A stretch of 64,000 bases of DNA from Candidatus Zhuqueibacterota bacterium (GCA_022616415.1 JAKEEU010000323.1:1-64000), one strand, 5' to 3'; positions 34,892 to 44,439 are shown, numbered from the stretch's first letter. Numbers and translations are program-made. The notes: generated by a model from the sequence alone, not told the origin.

Positions 34892-36115
34892 TTATTTCTT
34901 TCCGGTCTGTAGAAGGACGTCTTGAATCTTGCACGCATAGCGCTCGACGTCCAAATGCCCGCGCACCCAAGCCCGGCCGGCGCGCCCCATATTCCGCGCT
35001 TTTTCTTCGTTATGTAACAATCGCAGAATCGCCTCGGCGAGCGCTTCGGAATCGCGTGGCGGCACCAGATAACCGGTTTTGCCGTCGTGAAGAATTTCCG
35101 GAACGCCGCCAAGATTGCTGGCAACCACCGGCGTGCCCATGGCCAACGCTTCGACAATGACCAAAGGCGAAGCTTCCGGCGTTGCCTCCGAACCGGAAGC
35201 CAGCACGACAACATCAGCGCCTGCCATGATCTCCGGCATGTCATCCCGCTGTCCGGTAAAAACCACGTGCTCATTCAATCCGTTCTGTTTGACCTGATCG
35301 ATCAGATGCTGCATATATTCATCTTGTTCCGAGCGGCCGGCACCGACAATCAGAAATCGTGTCGAAGGAAATTTGCTGACAACCTTGCCGGCGGCCTCAA
35401 TGACATAATGATGACCCTTTTTCGGCACCACCCGGCCGACCGAAGCAACCAGCTTTTCGTAGCCATTGGGAGCAAATTCTCTCCGCACTTTTTTACCTGT
35501 AGCTGACTCAGAAAACCGGTCCAAATCGATGCAGTTCGTCACCGTCACCAGCTTGTTTGCCGGCACACCCGCGATGAGAAACGAAGCCTTGACCGCTTCT
35601 GAAACGCAAATCAAAGTATCCGCCAGCGCCGCGGCCACACGCTTCAAAACTTTCGCGATCAATCGCGGCTTGTGAACATTCTCGTGAATATGATAAACGC
35701 TTCGCACACCGGCCAGGCGCGCGGCGATTCCGCTCGCCAGGATATTCAACGAGTTGGTATGTACTACCTCGATGCGCTCGCGGCGGATTAAATGGAACAA
35801 TATCCACGTTGACAGCACCAAATCCCTCACATACTTCAAGAAGACAATCGGGCTGGCGCTCATTTGATTCATCGGCACCGGCAATACTTGATATTTTACA
35901 CCCAACGCTTCGATCAGGCGAAATGCCGGAGAGTCCGGCGCCGGGTCTCGCTCGTCGAAAAAGGACAACACCACCTGCACATCGAACTGATCGCGGTCGA
36001 TCCCTTTCAAAAAGAAATGGAGGACTCCGAAACTGCCGCCACAATCATGGCTGGTAGCTTGGGCATGGACGATCAACAGTCTGATAGGCTGTGCCGAGTT
36101 CATTTTCCTGATCAT
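34892..36115 (-). CDS. GT4-family glycosyltransferase
   Basis: 407 residues; ATG 36115 is preceded by CGGAGACTGA (GGAG five bases upstream) and abuts the stop of the flippase-like gene. GT-B pattern: HDCGGSFGVLHFFLKG at the N-terminal loop, VVHTNSLNILASG, VGRVVPKKGHHYVIEA, the donor motif EASPLVIVEALAMGTPVVASN with both Glu of E-x7-E, and GGVPEILHDGKTG. A retaining transferase for glycan assembly is expected. Forms an operon with the flippase-like protein and the next GT4 (overlaps and zero-base gaps throughout). Confidence 0.9.
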   Translation of the reverse strand: MIRKMNSAQPIRLLIVHAQATSHDCGGSFGVLHFFLKGIDRDQFDVQVVLSFFDERDPAPDSPAFRLIEALGVKYQVLPVPMNQMSASPIVFLKYVRDLVLSTWILFHLIRRERIEVVHTNSLNILASGIAARLAGVRSVYHIHENVHKPRLIAKVLKRVAAALADTLICVSEAVKASFLIAGVPANKLVTVTNCIDLDRFSESATGKKVRREFAPNGYEKLVASVGRVVPKKGHHYVIEAAGKVVSKFPSTRFLIVGAGRSEQDEYMQHLIDQVKQNGLNEHVVFTGQRDDMPEIMAGADVVVLASGSEATPEASPLVIVEALAMGTPVVASNLGGVPEILHDGKTGYLVPPRDSEALAEAILRLLHNEEKARNMGRAGRAWVRGHLDVERYACKIQDVLLQTGKK

Positions 36116-37123
36116 TCAGTCTCCGGTCGCGCTGTTTTGCAAAACTTCAGCATTCTTCATCTCGGGCGCCGGCAGACGCATATAGCGCGAGATAAAAAGC
36201 GCGTTCAACGCATAAATGACTCCCATCGCGGCATAAGTCAACAAGCGCCGCAGCAGGGTCATGATAACCGCCAGTTCGCCAATGTTATAATAAGCCTTGA
36301 AAAGGTAAGCGCGCGAAAGCTCCCACACGCCCAGACCGCTGGGCAAGGGAGAAAGCCAACCGGCCATGGCTGAAAATGCACTGGAAAACACGACGAAACC
36401 ATAAGGAATATCCTGCTGCAGAGCCTTAAAAAGCAATTGATCGGCCCAGAAATGAACCAATGAATTGAGAACCGAAATGCTCAAGCCGATGGCGAAGAGG
36501 TCTTTGCGTTGCAAGGTTTTTTGTAAAGCGCGAATTGATTTTTGGGCAAAGTCATTCGCAATAATTTTGCGACGCAACAAATAAACGCCAAAAGTGACAA
36601 TGAGCAACACGCCGGCAATGTAAAGAATATTTTCAGAGGCGAAGCGTGTTCCGACAAACTGCAATACGGTGTGATGCATGCCAATTGCCAGCGCACTCAC
36701 CACCAGCAACGTGGCCAGCGCAAGAATTTCAAGAAGCAAATCCACAAAGACCGAGGGAAGAGATTGATTGATTTCCATTCCCTCGAGCTTCTTGATCAAT
36801 AGCGCTTTTGCCGGCACGCCAAGCTTGCCGGGGCCGGCGGTGTTGATAGCGGTCGCACCAATCGTTGCCGTGATGACATTTTTAAAGGAAACATTGCTGT
36901 TGACAACTTTGAGCAAAACATGCCATCGTAACGCCACCAGAAAAACGTTGACCCCGCCAAGCAAAAACACCAAGAGCACAAGAGAAACGTCAAGGTTTGT
37001 CACAATCGGCAAGGTCCGCTCGAAATCAACATCTCTCAACAATAAGACGATGCCAAGCACAATGGCGAGGAAAAGAGCGGCTTTCAGTGCACGCGATGAA
37101 ATTTGCAGGCGGCCTTTCTTCAT
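36116..37123 (-). CDS. LPG-synthase-type flippase-like membrane protein (UPF0104)
   Basis: 335 residues, eight or so membrane helices. VALRWHVLLKVVNSNVSF, AINTAGPGKLGVPAKA (the conserved P-G-K-G/A block) and AMAGWLSPLPSGLGVWELS identify the lysylphosphatidylglycerol synthase transmembrane region/UPF0104 family. Members without the synthase domain are thought to flip lipid-linked molecules or help glycolipid export. The start ATG overlaps the stop of the GT4 gene at 37120 by 4 bases; no strong ribosome site is needed. A second member of this family is at 47682-48698. Confidence 0.85.
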   Translation of the reverse strand: MKKGRLQISSRALKAALFLAIVLGIVLLLRDVDFERTLPIVTNLDVSLVLLVFLLGGVNVFLVALRWHVLLKVVNSNVSFKNVITATIGATAINTAGPGKLGVPAKALLIKKLEGMEINQSLPSVFVDLLLEILALATLLVVSALAIGMHHTVLQFVGTRFASENILYIAGVLLIVTFGVYLLRRKIIANDFAQKSIRALQKTLQRKDLFAIGLSISVLNSLVHFWADQLLFKALQQDIPYGFVVFSSAFSAMAGWLSPLPSGLGVWELSRAYLFKAYYNIGELAVIMTLLRRLLTYAAMGVIYALNALFISRYMRLPAPEMKNAEVLQNSATGD

Positions 37124-38388
37124 GGGGTTGATAACAATGTCCTTTCAGCCATTGTCGCAGTTCCATTTTCCATCATGCGATCAATCATTCTTTTATAGCC
37201 CAGTCCGATGGCCGTCCAATCAAATTTACGGGCAGTGGTCAGCGCATTGTCCGCCAGCGATTGGCTATTGGTAAAAAAACTGATTAAAGCGTCTGCAAGC
37301 GCCTGGCTGTCCTTTTGCTCGACCAAAAAACCGTTGTAGCCATCCACGATCACATCCGGTATTCCACCGACGCGCGTTGCCACCACCGGCGTGCCAGTCG
37401 ATAATGATTCCAAAACCACCACCGGCATTCCCTCGGTATCCCCACTGCTATCCACAATGGAGGGCACCACCGTCACCTCCGCGGCCGCGTAATAATCACG
37501 AAGCCGATCGTGATTTTTAGCGCCGACAAATAAGATGATGTTACTCAGCGCCAAAGCGTTGGTCTCGCGCTGCAAGTCCTGTTCGAGCGGCCCGCTGCCC
37601 ACGACGACCAAGCCGGCACCCTCAATCCGTTGACCAACAATCTTCATAGCGCGAATCAAATATTGAATGCCTTTTTTCTCGGAGAGACGGCCAACAAACA
37701 AGATGACGTGTTTGAAAGAGAGACGCAGTTGATTGCGCAATGCCTGTGCATCATCGCGGCGGATGAAATATTTTGAATCCACACCCATTGGCAAAACTTC
37801 GGCCTGAATCCGGTCGCCAACCAATTCCGCCAGAATTTTTTGATTATACCCGCTTACGGCAAAAATATTATCCGTGCGCTTTGCAATAAACCGCGCGATC
37901 TGGCGTCCCGCCGGCCATCGCCGCAAGGCAAAGAGATCACCGGCATGAATCGTAACCAAATGGCGAAACGGCAAAGCCCATTTTGCCGCTGCCGCGACAA
38001 GTCCCTGCGGCACGATCCAATGGCTGTTGACGACGTCGATATGCTCTTGCCTGACAAGGCGAAACAATGCCTGCCACTCCGCAAATAAAAACGGCGCGAC
38101 CTGCATTTTACCCAGAAAACTGCTGCGCATATTCGCCATCAAACCATGCTCGTTGGAGAGGGTTTGATAACGCCGGGGATAGAAATAGGTGAAACGACGC
38201 ACACGAATGCCTTCCATCGTTTCGTCGCGCCTGGCATTGGCATCGTGCGGCGTTAGGACAAAAACCTCGTAATATTTGGTCAGCTCTCTGGCCAGATAAT
38301 AGACGAAGCTGCATACCGAGTCTCCTTGCCAGCGCGGGAAGCGAGAGGTAAAGCACAACACCCGAGTTTTTCTTTTCGGCAAGCTCAT
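37120..38388 (-). CDS. GT4-family glycosyltransferase
   Basis: 422 residues. N-terminal domain FTSRFPRWQGDSVCSFVYYLARELTK and LTPHDAN, then VVNSHWIVPQGLVAA; linker VLPMGVDSKYF; C-terminal GRLSEKKGIQYLIRAM, VGSGPLEQDL and donor motif TEGMPVVVLESLSTGTPVVATR with E-x7-E intact, then GGIPDVIVDGYNG. This fits PimB/WcaL-like GT4 enzymes that use GDP- or UDP-sugars on lipid acceptors. It starts the three-gene translationally coupled run 38388-34892. Confidence 0.9.
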   Translation of the reverse strand: MSLPKRKTRVLCFTSRFPRWQGDSVCSFVYYLARELTKYYEVFVLTPHDANARRDETMEGIRVRRFTYFYPRRYQTLSNEHGLMANMRSSFLGKMQVAPFLFAEWQALFRLVRQEHIDVVNSHWIVPQGLVAAAAKWALPFRHLVTIHAGDLFALRRWPAGRQIARFIAKRTDNIFAVSGYNQKILAELVGDRIQAEVLPMGVDSKYFIRRDDAQALRNQLRLSFKHVILFVGRLSEKKGIQYLIRAMKIVGQRIEGAGLVVVGSGPLEQDLQRETNALALSNIILFVGAKNHDRLRDYYAAAEVTVVPSIVDSSGDTEGMPVVVLESLSTGTPVVATRVGGIPDVIVDGYNGFLVEQKDSQALADALISFFTNSQSLADNALTTARKFDWTAIGLGYKRMIDRMMENGTATMAERTLLSTP

Positions 38389-38450
38389 CTTGCTACTACA
38401 CTAAAAAGGCCTTTCGCGTGTTTCGTGGGCTACAAGACTGGCAATCTGTA

Positions 38451-39332
38451 TTACGCTGAAGCGTAATTCCCATGCCGTCGAATCTCAGAAAAAGCTTCCA
38501 ACGCATGCTCGCGAGTTGAAACCCCTACCACGACTGAATCAACTCTAGGCAGGGAAAAAATGTATTCGTAGGCTTCGCGGGGCTTCAGGTAGCCCGCAGC
38601 CAAAGTGCTCATGGCCAAAAGCCGAAGTTGTTTTTCCTGCAAGCAGGTTTCAAAAGCTTCCCGTGAGGGGTTAACCTGATAACCAACCTTGTTGATGGAC
38701 GCCATGATCAATGGGTTCTTAATGCCGGTCGTTTCCAACAGCGCCACCAGCCTCGGCAAGTTTTTCGTGCAAAAGGCGGGAATGGCCTGATATTTTTCCT
38801 GCACGTGATTCGCAAACAGCTCGAGAACCTGTGGCGCCTCCCAGCCGAGCGCCAAATCGGTCAAGACATCGTGCAAAAAAACGGCGCGAAGATTCAGCCG
38901 GCGGAAAGGCGCCATCTCAAAATCAATCATCGCCGTCAGAATTTTTTGCATGTCTTTTGAGACAAAACCGAGCGCGCCGCGAAAGAACATGCTCATCTTT
39001 TCCTGCAGACCGGTGCCGCTAAGTGAATCGGCGACGATGTTGATCAACCCTTTTTCATTCGCTTGCTTGACATATTTTGCCGCGTAGGGCAACAACAAGT
39101 AAATGTTGGTATCTTTCAGCGTCTCATCTTTCTGCAAGGCCTCGGCGATGGCAATCGCTCGCTCATGAGTGGACATCATCATGGCCTTTACCTCCTGCGC
39201 GCGGCAGAAGTGCATGAGCGCCACAATGCGCGAAATGTCGCTAAAGTAGGCTTCTTTCTGATTGCCGGTTCGAGCTGTCAAATGGTTGACGCCAAAAAAT
39301 TGATTGTGTCCTAAAATAATTTTGTCAATCAT
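38451..39332 (-). CDS. Aldo/keto-reductase-like TIM-barrel protein of unknown function
   Basis: 293 residues. The opening IILGHNQFFGVNHL, the C-terminal SLPRVDSVVVGVSTREHALEAF (resembling the phosphate-binding end of aldo/keto reductases) and the alternating helix/strand pattern point to an AKR-like barrel, but the Asp-Tyr-Lys-His catalytic tetrad of true AKRs is not visible. It lies 12 bases downstream of a Gfo/Idh/MocA dehydrogenase, a frequent pairing in loci for modified sugars. I do not recognise a specific function; a dehydratase, epimerase or cofactor-free barrel enzyme is as likely as a reductase. Confidence 0.6.
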   Translation of the reverse strand: MIDKIILGHNQFFGVNHLTARTGNQKEAYFSDISRIVALMHFCRAQEVKAMMMSTHERAIAIAEALQKDETLKDTNIYLLLPYAAKYVKQANEKGLINIVADSLSGTGLQEKMSMFFRGALGFVSKDMQKILTAMIDFEMAPFRRLNLRAVFLHDVLTDLALGWEAPQVLELFANHVQEKYQAIPAFCTKNLPRLVALLETTGIKNPLIMASINKVGYQVNPSREAFETCLQEKQLRLLAMSTLAAGYLKPREAYEYIFSLPRVDSVVVGVSTREHALEAFSEIRRHGNYASA

Positions 39333-39344
39333 TGTAAGCTATGG

Positions 39345-40364
39345 TTAAAGGCGTACTGGCTCGCCGTGTTTTGAGGCCGAGAGATAAATCGCATCGACGA
39401 TTTTTTGCACTTCGTAGGCGTTTTTGACGTCGCTTGCGACTTTCCTGCGATTCTTTACCGCGGCAATGAAGTCGGCGTCTTGCCGGGTGTATTGCGGGCC
39501 GCCGAGATCGATGGCAACGCCCTGGAACAAATCCGGCTTGGAAAAATTGGTCCACCCTTGGGGATGTCCATCCACCCTCTTATCCAGAAATAATTTCACC
39601 AAATCATCCGTTACCGTGAGGTTGCCATTCTCCGCGTGAACGTTGATGGTGACTTCCAGAAGACGGTGGTTCCGGATGCTCCATGACGAATCGAACCACC
39701 CGCTTAAACCGCCGGCGAACTCGAAATGCACGTGGGCAAAGTCTTCAACCTCTTGCGAATACCAATTCTTGGTATGAGCAGAGACGCTTTCAATTTGGCC
39801 AAAATACCATTTCAGCAAATCAATCAAATGCGTTGCCTGTCCGATGACGACACCCCCGCCTGATTCCTTTTTGTTATATCTCCAGCCTTTGCCTCTTTGA
39901 AAAAGCTGTGAAACATAAATCGTCGCATTGAATGTGATGAGCCGGCCAAGAACACCTGAAGCGATGATCTCTTGCGCGCGCGCGAAGGTCTCAACGTAAC
40001 GCATCATGTAGCCGACCATCGTCGTCAAATCTCGCTGTTGCACTTCTCCGACGAGCTGATCGGCATCGGCGCTGGTTACGCTCAAAGGCTTCTCCACCAG
40101 AAAAGAGATGTTTCTTTTGGCGCATTCCATCGCCATCGGCACGTGCAGAAACACCGGCGTCGCCAGAACCGCGGCTTCCGGCTTTTCTCTATCCAACATT
40201 TTTATGTAGTCCTCGTAGACCACCAGATCTTTGAGGCTTTTGACAAAGCCGAGCAACAATTTGGAAGTGTCGGATATTGCGCCGAGCTTCACTCCATCAA
40301 GAGCATTCATGATTCCTGCATGGAGCAGTCCCATTTTGCCAATACCGACGACAGCTACTTTCAT
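39345..40364 (-). CDS. Gfo/Idh/MocA-family NAD(P)-dependent oxidoreductase
   Basis: 339 residues. The N-terminal Rossmann fold has VGIGKMG (6-12), ILATP/HVPM in the middle, and FLVEKPLSV with the conserved E91-K92-P93. The C-terminal domain contains GGGVVIGQATHLIDLLKWYFG, where the His-x3-Asp (HLIDL) block carries the catalytic residues. Such enzymes oxidise or reduce nucleotide sugars or free sugars (for example WlbA-type 3-oxidation). AGGA precedes the ATG by about 13 bases. Probably provides a keto-sugar intermediate for the polysaccharide pathway. Confidence 0.88.
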   Translation of the reverse strand: MKVAVVGIGKMGLLHAGIMNALDGVKLGAISDTSKLLLGFVKSLKDLVVYEDYIKMLDREKPEAAVLATPVFLHVPMAMECAKRNISFLVEKPLSVTSADADQLVGEVQQRDLTTMVGYMMRYVETFARAQEIIASGVLGRLITFNATIYVSQLFQRGKGWRYNKKESGGGVVIGQATHLIDLLKWYFGQIESVSAHTKNWYSQEVEDFAHVHFEFAGGLSGWFDSSWSIRNHRLLEVTINVHAENGNLTVTDDLVKLFLDKRVDGHPQGWTNFSKPDLFQGVAIDLGGPQYTRQDADFIAAVKNRRKVASDVKNAYEVQKIVDAIYLSASKHGEPVRL

Positions 40365-40438
40365 GAATCGAGCTTCCTAATAAACAGTATCCTTAGCCTT
40401 TCGAAAACTGCAACACCTTTAACTTTGCGCCGCGACGT

Positions 40439-41137
40439 TTACCACGCATATAATCTCTCGATGCCATTGGCATATTTTGAATTTTTGCTTAGGCGAAACG
40501 GGAAATAGCTTGTTATCGCTGGCGCCCCCCGGTTCTTGCCGCAATCGTATTTCAATTCAACGACGGTATTCACCGTATCGATATATTTTTGCGAAAATGT
40601 ATTGTTTTGAGCATTTATCGCATAAAACTCCATTTCCGAATCAATCGTAATCCGGTAGTCATGGTTGACGGATTGAAAATACTTGCGGCTGTAACGATTG
40701 AGCAAGACGGGTTCCAAAGACAACAACTGCATTTTCATGATCTCCGGAATTTCGTCATTGCGGAACACTTCGTGAATCGTATCAAGCTGAAAGCGCTCAT
40801 CCATCGCAAACGGAACGAGCGGAAACGACGCTTTTTCACCCACCAGGTCATTTTTGCTTTTGAGCTCCAAAACCGGCTTTTCTATAATTCCGAACAAATC
40901 GCCGTACCACCGAATGCGAACCTTCATCCGGTCTTTCAAGCCGTCAACGTTGTCAAAATAGCTCTTCAAATCGTGTGAATCGAGATAAAGATTATTGACA
41001 AACCGCTGAGGATAAGCTTCGAAGAACATGGCCGGGTGCAACCTTACCAGCGCCTCGATTTCGTGCGGCATAAGCTCGGAAACAACGAATTTGCGCTCGT
41101 AGCGCAGATTTTCGGGCTTATCGGCTGGCTTTGCCAT
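40439..41137 (-). CDS. VTC-domain (polyphosphate-polymerase-like) protein
   Basis: 232 residues from ATG 41137; a CGGAGTGGA sequence precedes it and the gene overlaps the CotH gene by 20 bases. The tunnel-domain pattern of VTC/CYTH-like triphosphate enzymes is present: RYERKFVVS (12-20), LYLDSHDLKSYFDNV, KVRIRWYG, VLELKSKND, LNRYSRKYF, YRITIDSEMEF and VVELKYD. These basic and acidic residues line the polyphosphate/nucleotide channel in yeast Vtc4. Bacterial VTC proteins are mostly uncharacterised; some may polymerise phosphate from ATP. In this operon it stands with DUF4956 and CotH, a recurring trio. Confidence 0.88.
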   Translation of the reverse strand: MAKPADKPENLRYERKFVVSELMPHEIEALVRLHPAMFFEAYPQRFVNNLYLDSHDLKSYFDNVDGLKDRMKVRIRWYGDLFGIIEKPVLELKSKNDLVGEKASFPLVPFAMDERFQLDTIHEVFRNDEIPEIMKMQLLSLEPVLLNRYSRKYFQSVNHDYRITIDSEMEFYAINAQNNTFSQKYIDTVNTVVELKYDCGKNRGAPAITSYFPFRLSKNSKYANGIERLYAW

Positions 41138-43742
41138 ATTCCACTCCGTAGAGAATGTCTTTGACATTTTTCCGGCTGGGCTCGATCGTCTTTCCATCAA
41201 CCAAAAGAATGGATTGCTCTTCAACCAAGTAAGGGATGGAGGTTTGCTCTACGGACACCGTCGTGGCGGTTATAGAGGCCTGACCGTATTCCGGCTTTTT
41301 CTGATAAACGGTGAAGCCAATTTCACCACCGACGATGCTAATGTCATGGATCTTTATCTTGGTCATGTCTTTGCCGGCGACAGCGAGTTCCGCATTTTTA
41401 ATTTTAATTTGCTCGCCGGTTACTTCGCTATTTTCACCGGCGCTCACCCCTTTATCCCCGGCGCCATCGATGAAAATATTGCGCAGCTCCACGAGACTTC
41501 CGGAAACGTCGATCCCGTCGTTGCCGCAACTGATGAACGAGGTATTGGTTATTTTGCCCTTGCAAAAATCGGCGTCAAAGGCATCGGAAGAAGTTTGGCT
41601 GAAAAGGGTCTGATCGATACTGAACTCTGAACGGACAATGTTCAAGCCATCTTCCGAGCGGTTATTGGTGAACTGGCAATGCGATATATCGACGGGCGAT
41701 TCGTAAAAATAGACGGCGCCGGTCAATTCCCACCCTTTTTGCGAGGGGTTGGATAAGTTATTAAAAGTAACATATTCCAGCACGGATTTTTGCCGGGCAC
41801 TCATCACGACGATGCCCTGGCCGGTTGAATCGGCCGATTCGACAACGATCGGATTATCTTCCGTCCCCAAAAACTGCACGGGAGAATAGGACAATATCAT
41901 GGCCGCATGCGAGAGATTCAGCCGGGTTCCTTCGCCGCAAATCAGTTGATAGTCCCGGGGAATAATCAGATTTTGATTCAAACTCCAGACGCCGGGCTTG
42001 ATCAATATCCGTTTGCTTGATTCATCTATGGTCAAAAACTCAAACCGGCCCGCATTGGGATGTTGGCGCATAAAATCTTCTTTGACGAAGCGATCTTCAA
42101 AAGCGCGCCACGGAAAGACCGATTCAGATCTGGTCCGGCATGTTCCCAATATTTGGTAATTTATTTTTAGGTATGCAATCATTGTATCCGACCAAGCAAA
42201 ACCTGGGGGGAACGTGAAATCGGTTTGGCGATAGTCCACCAGCTCGGTATAAAACTTGGCGGGCAAAAGCGTTTTTGCGGTTGGCAAAAACAGCAGTGAA
42301 TCCCTATAAGAAACATTGAGCACTTCGATTGGCAGCGATTGGGTATTTCCAAATTGGAGCTCGATGCGGCCATCCACGGCCCGGTTGTAAAAAGCGTGCA
42401 AGCCCTTAACCGGGTTGAGAACGGTTGAAATGTATTGTTGATTGCGATATAGGATTTCTTTGGGAAAATCATAATATGGAAATTCACTGTAGAGGATGCT
42501 GAGATTTTTTTCCATTTCTTCATTCAAATCGGCAAAAAGTGCATCCACATAAGACGGCTCTGCAATACGCTCCAGGGTTTTGATATATTCCCGGCAAAAA
42601 ATCTCATCCGTGAAAATCTTGGCTAAATAGTCGTTATTCAACTTGCTCGCGTTCTTGCCCATATAAGCCCCGCCATCCATTGCAATTAAAGTTTCAATCG
42701 GATATCCGCAATCGGCGTCAAATCCAATCGGCTCGAGAAGTGAGGTAATAGGATTATAATAAAATCTGGCATTGTGCCACAAGGCGGCGTGCTTGGCGCC
42801 CACCAAATCAACAATGGCAAAGAATTTTGCCAATTTTTGAGCATCAAAAACTTCGCTGGTTTTTAATTCGCCGCGGCGAAAGGCCTCGAGCAAATGCACG
42901 GCCTTGGCAAACAGAGCAGAATTTGACGAATCGGCAAGCCATTTCTTTGATTGAAATCCGTCGATGTGGCTTGATAAAAACTGGCCGCAGCCATTCCCCA
43001 TGGCTTGAAAGCGGCTGTATTGTTGTGCGGTCTCCTCCCACAACAGATCTTCATTGAATTTGACGATCGGCCCCTCGCGCATTTGGTTATGCTCGATAAG
43101 ACGCTTTTCAAAATGCTCTTCCAGGGCGTAAACCCCCAGATCCTTGCCATTCAGGGTGACATTGATAAAATCATAACGCAGCCCGATAAGGCCTTCTCTT
43201 CTTAAGGCTTGATGAAAAACCCATTCAGCCAGATAATTGCGGGTTTTGGGATGCTGAATGGAAAATTCCTTCATACCCCAAATGGCATTCTCACCCTTTA
43301 CTTTGATCCGAAATGACCACTTGTCGCCTTGCAGATGGTCGATCCAATCGCCTTTAAGCCGCAAATTCACTTTCGTGGCTTTGTCTTGATACCGAACCAC
43401 CCCAGAAACAAAATCCGCAGAGCTTGTGGTTAAAATTCCCCTGGCCAAGGCGAGCTCGCGTTGATAGGCTATTTTCTGAAAATTATTATACTTGATATCG
43501 ATCGTAATATGCTCGGGACGAGCCAACACACCGCCAATCACTTTGGAGACAAGACGGGTGTTTTCCCTGACGAGAGGCATCGCCGCTTCGGTGACAAAGC
43601 CGGTTTTATAAGCGTGCATGCCGAGAGCCAACACCAGGAACGTGTAAACGATGGCGCCGAGAACGTGGTATTTCCTGTTGCGCCAAATTTTTCCGGCAAT
43701 AAGCTGCGCCCGCGAATTTGGTGTGGAGTCTTTGAGCTTCAT
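41118..43742 (-). CDS. CotH-kinase-domain protein with C-terminal beta-helix
   Basis: 874 residues from ATG 43742, 1 base after the stop of the DUF4956 gene. One membrane segment (about 25-45) precedes an extracytoplasmic CotH domain (about 80-440): LRLKGDWIDHL, WSFRIKVKGENAIWGMKEFS, LGVYALEEHFEKRLI, GPIVKFNEDLLW and LEPIGFDADCGYP, the last with the acidic residues expected for Mg-ATP binding. Known CotH proteins are atypical kinases that phosphorylate spore-coat proteins. Residues about 600-870 form a right-handed beta-helix (repeating VEYVTFNNLSN, DISHCQFTNNRSEDGLN, FISCGNDGIDVSG units), like enzymes and adhesins that bind polysaccharide. The fusion of kinase-like and beta-helix parts and the exported topology suggest modification of a surface polymer. 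Confidence 0.85.
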   Translation of the reverse strand: MKLKDSTPNSRAQLIAGKIWRNRKYHVLGAIVYTFLVLALGMHAYKTGFVTEAAMPLVRENTRLVSKVIGGVLARPEHITIDIKYNNFQKIAYQRELALARGILTTSSADFVSGVVRYQDKATKVNLRLKGDWIDHLQGDKWSFRIKVKGENAIWGMKEFSIQHPKTRNYLAEWVFHQALRREGLIGLRYDFINVTLNGKDLGVYALEEHFEKRLIEHNQMREGPIVKFNEDLLWEETAQQYSRFQAMGNGCGQFLSSHIDGFQSKKWLADSSNSALFAKAVHLLEAFRRGELKTSEVFDAQKLAKFFAIVDLVGAKHAALWHNARFYYNPITSLLEPIGFDADCGYPIETLIAMDGGAYMGKNASKLNNDYLAKIFTDEIFCREYIKTLERIAEPSYVDALFADLNEEMEKNLSILYSEFPYYDFPKEILYRNQQYISTVLNPVKGLHAFYNRAVDGRIELQFGNTQSLPIEVLNVSYRDSLLFLPTAKTLLPAKFYTELVDYRQTDFTFPPGFAWSDTMIAYLKINYQILGTCRTRSESVFPWRAFEDRFVKEDFMRQHPNAGRFEFLTIDESSKRILIKPGVWSLNQNLIIPRDYQLICGEGTRLNLSHAAMILSYSPVQFLGTEDNPIVVESADSTGQGIVVMSARQKSVLEYVTFNNLSNPSQKGWELTGAVYFYESPVDISHCQFTNNRSEDGLNIVRSEFSIDQTLFSQTSSDAFDADFCKGKITNTSFISCGNDGIDVSGSLVELRNIFIDGAGDKGVSAGENSEVTGEQIKIKNAELAVAGKDMTKIKIHDISIVGGEIGFTVYQKKPEYGQASITATTVSVEQTSIPYLVEEQSILLVDGKTIEPSRKNVKDILYGVEYGKASR

Positions 43743-43743
43743 G

Positions 43744-44439
43744 CTATCGGATACCTTTGTTGTCGAGGAACGTGATCTTGATAGATTCACTAAGCCTGGT
43801 CAAACAGGATTGGCTCTCTTCCAATTGTGGAAGGCTCTCGTATTCCACCAAGAAGGAAGCTTCGAGACGTTCCTGCGATCGGTCAAACCGCTTCAGGTCG
43901 ACCACCGAACAATGCTTTTTCAGCGTATCGACAATTTCCTTCAACTCGACCTTTCCCGGATTATGGCTTGAAACCGTCAGATAGAGGTTATGATATTCTT
44001 CCGCTTTATTAAAATAGTTCCGCAACCAGACAATTCCGACGATGATCACAAAGGCGCCCAAGGTGATGACTCTTTGATCGGCACCCAGACCCAAACCGAT
44101 GGCAATCGTAATAAACAAATAGGCCAGTTCCTCGGGCTCTTTAACGGCGGTACGGAATCTCACAATGGAAAGGGCGCCAACCAAACCTAAAGAAAGCGCG
44201 AGGGATGACTTTACAATGGCAATGATCAGCATGGTGGTCATGCCAATCAAGACAAAATTTCTGGCAAAGTCCCGGCGGTTCGAGAGCGAATGGCCGTACT
44301 TTACATAGATTCGGCTCAACACAAATGACAGCACCCCTGCAATAAATAAATTCAACAAAAATCCCCAAAAGGAAATCTGTGCGCTCTGAGAAGTCAAAAA
44401 TTCCGTGAAGGTTCTCTGGAACGCCTGAAATTTATCCAT
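43744..44439 (-). CDS. DUF4956 membrane protein
   Basis: 231 residues with four membrane helices (about 20-150) and a cytoplasmic C-terminal domain of ferredoxin-like character. ALSLGLVGALSIVRFRTAVKEPEEL is the conserved core of DUF4956, a family of unknown function usually encoded next to VTC-domain proteins and CotH kinases. GTAAGGAGAAAATAC directly before the ATG at 44439 is one of the best ribosome sites in the window, consistent with this being the first gene of the cassette. It may be a phosphate/polyphosphate-related channel or scaffold; no activity is established. Confidence 0.85.
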   Translation of the reverse strand: MDKFQAFQRTFTEFLTSQSAQISFWGFLLNLFIAGVLSFVLSRIYVKYGHSLSNRRDFARNFVLIGMTTMLIIAIVKSSLALSLGLVGALSIVRFRTAVKEPEELAYLFITIAIGLGLGADQRVITLGAFVIIVGIVWLRNYFNKAEEYHNLYLTVSSHNPGKVELKEIVDTLKKHCSVVDLKRFDRSQERLEASFLVEYESLPQLEESQSCLTRLSESIKITFLDNKGIR

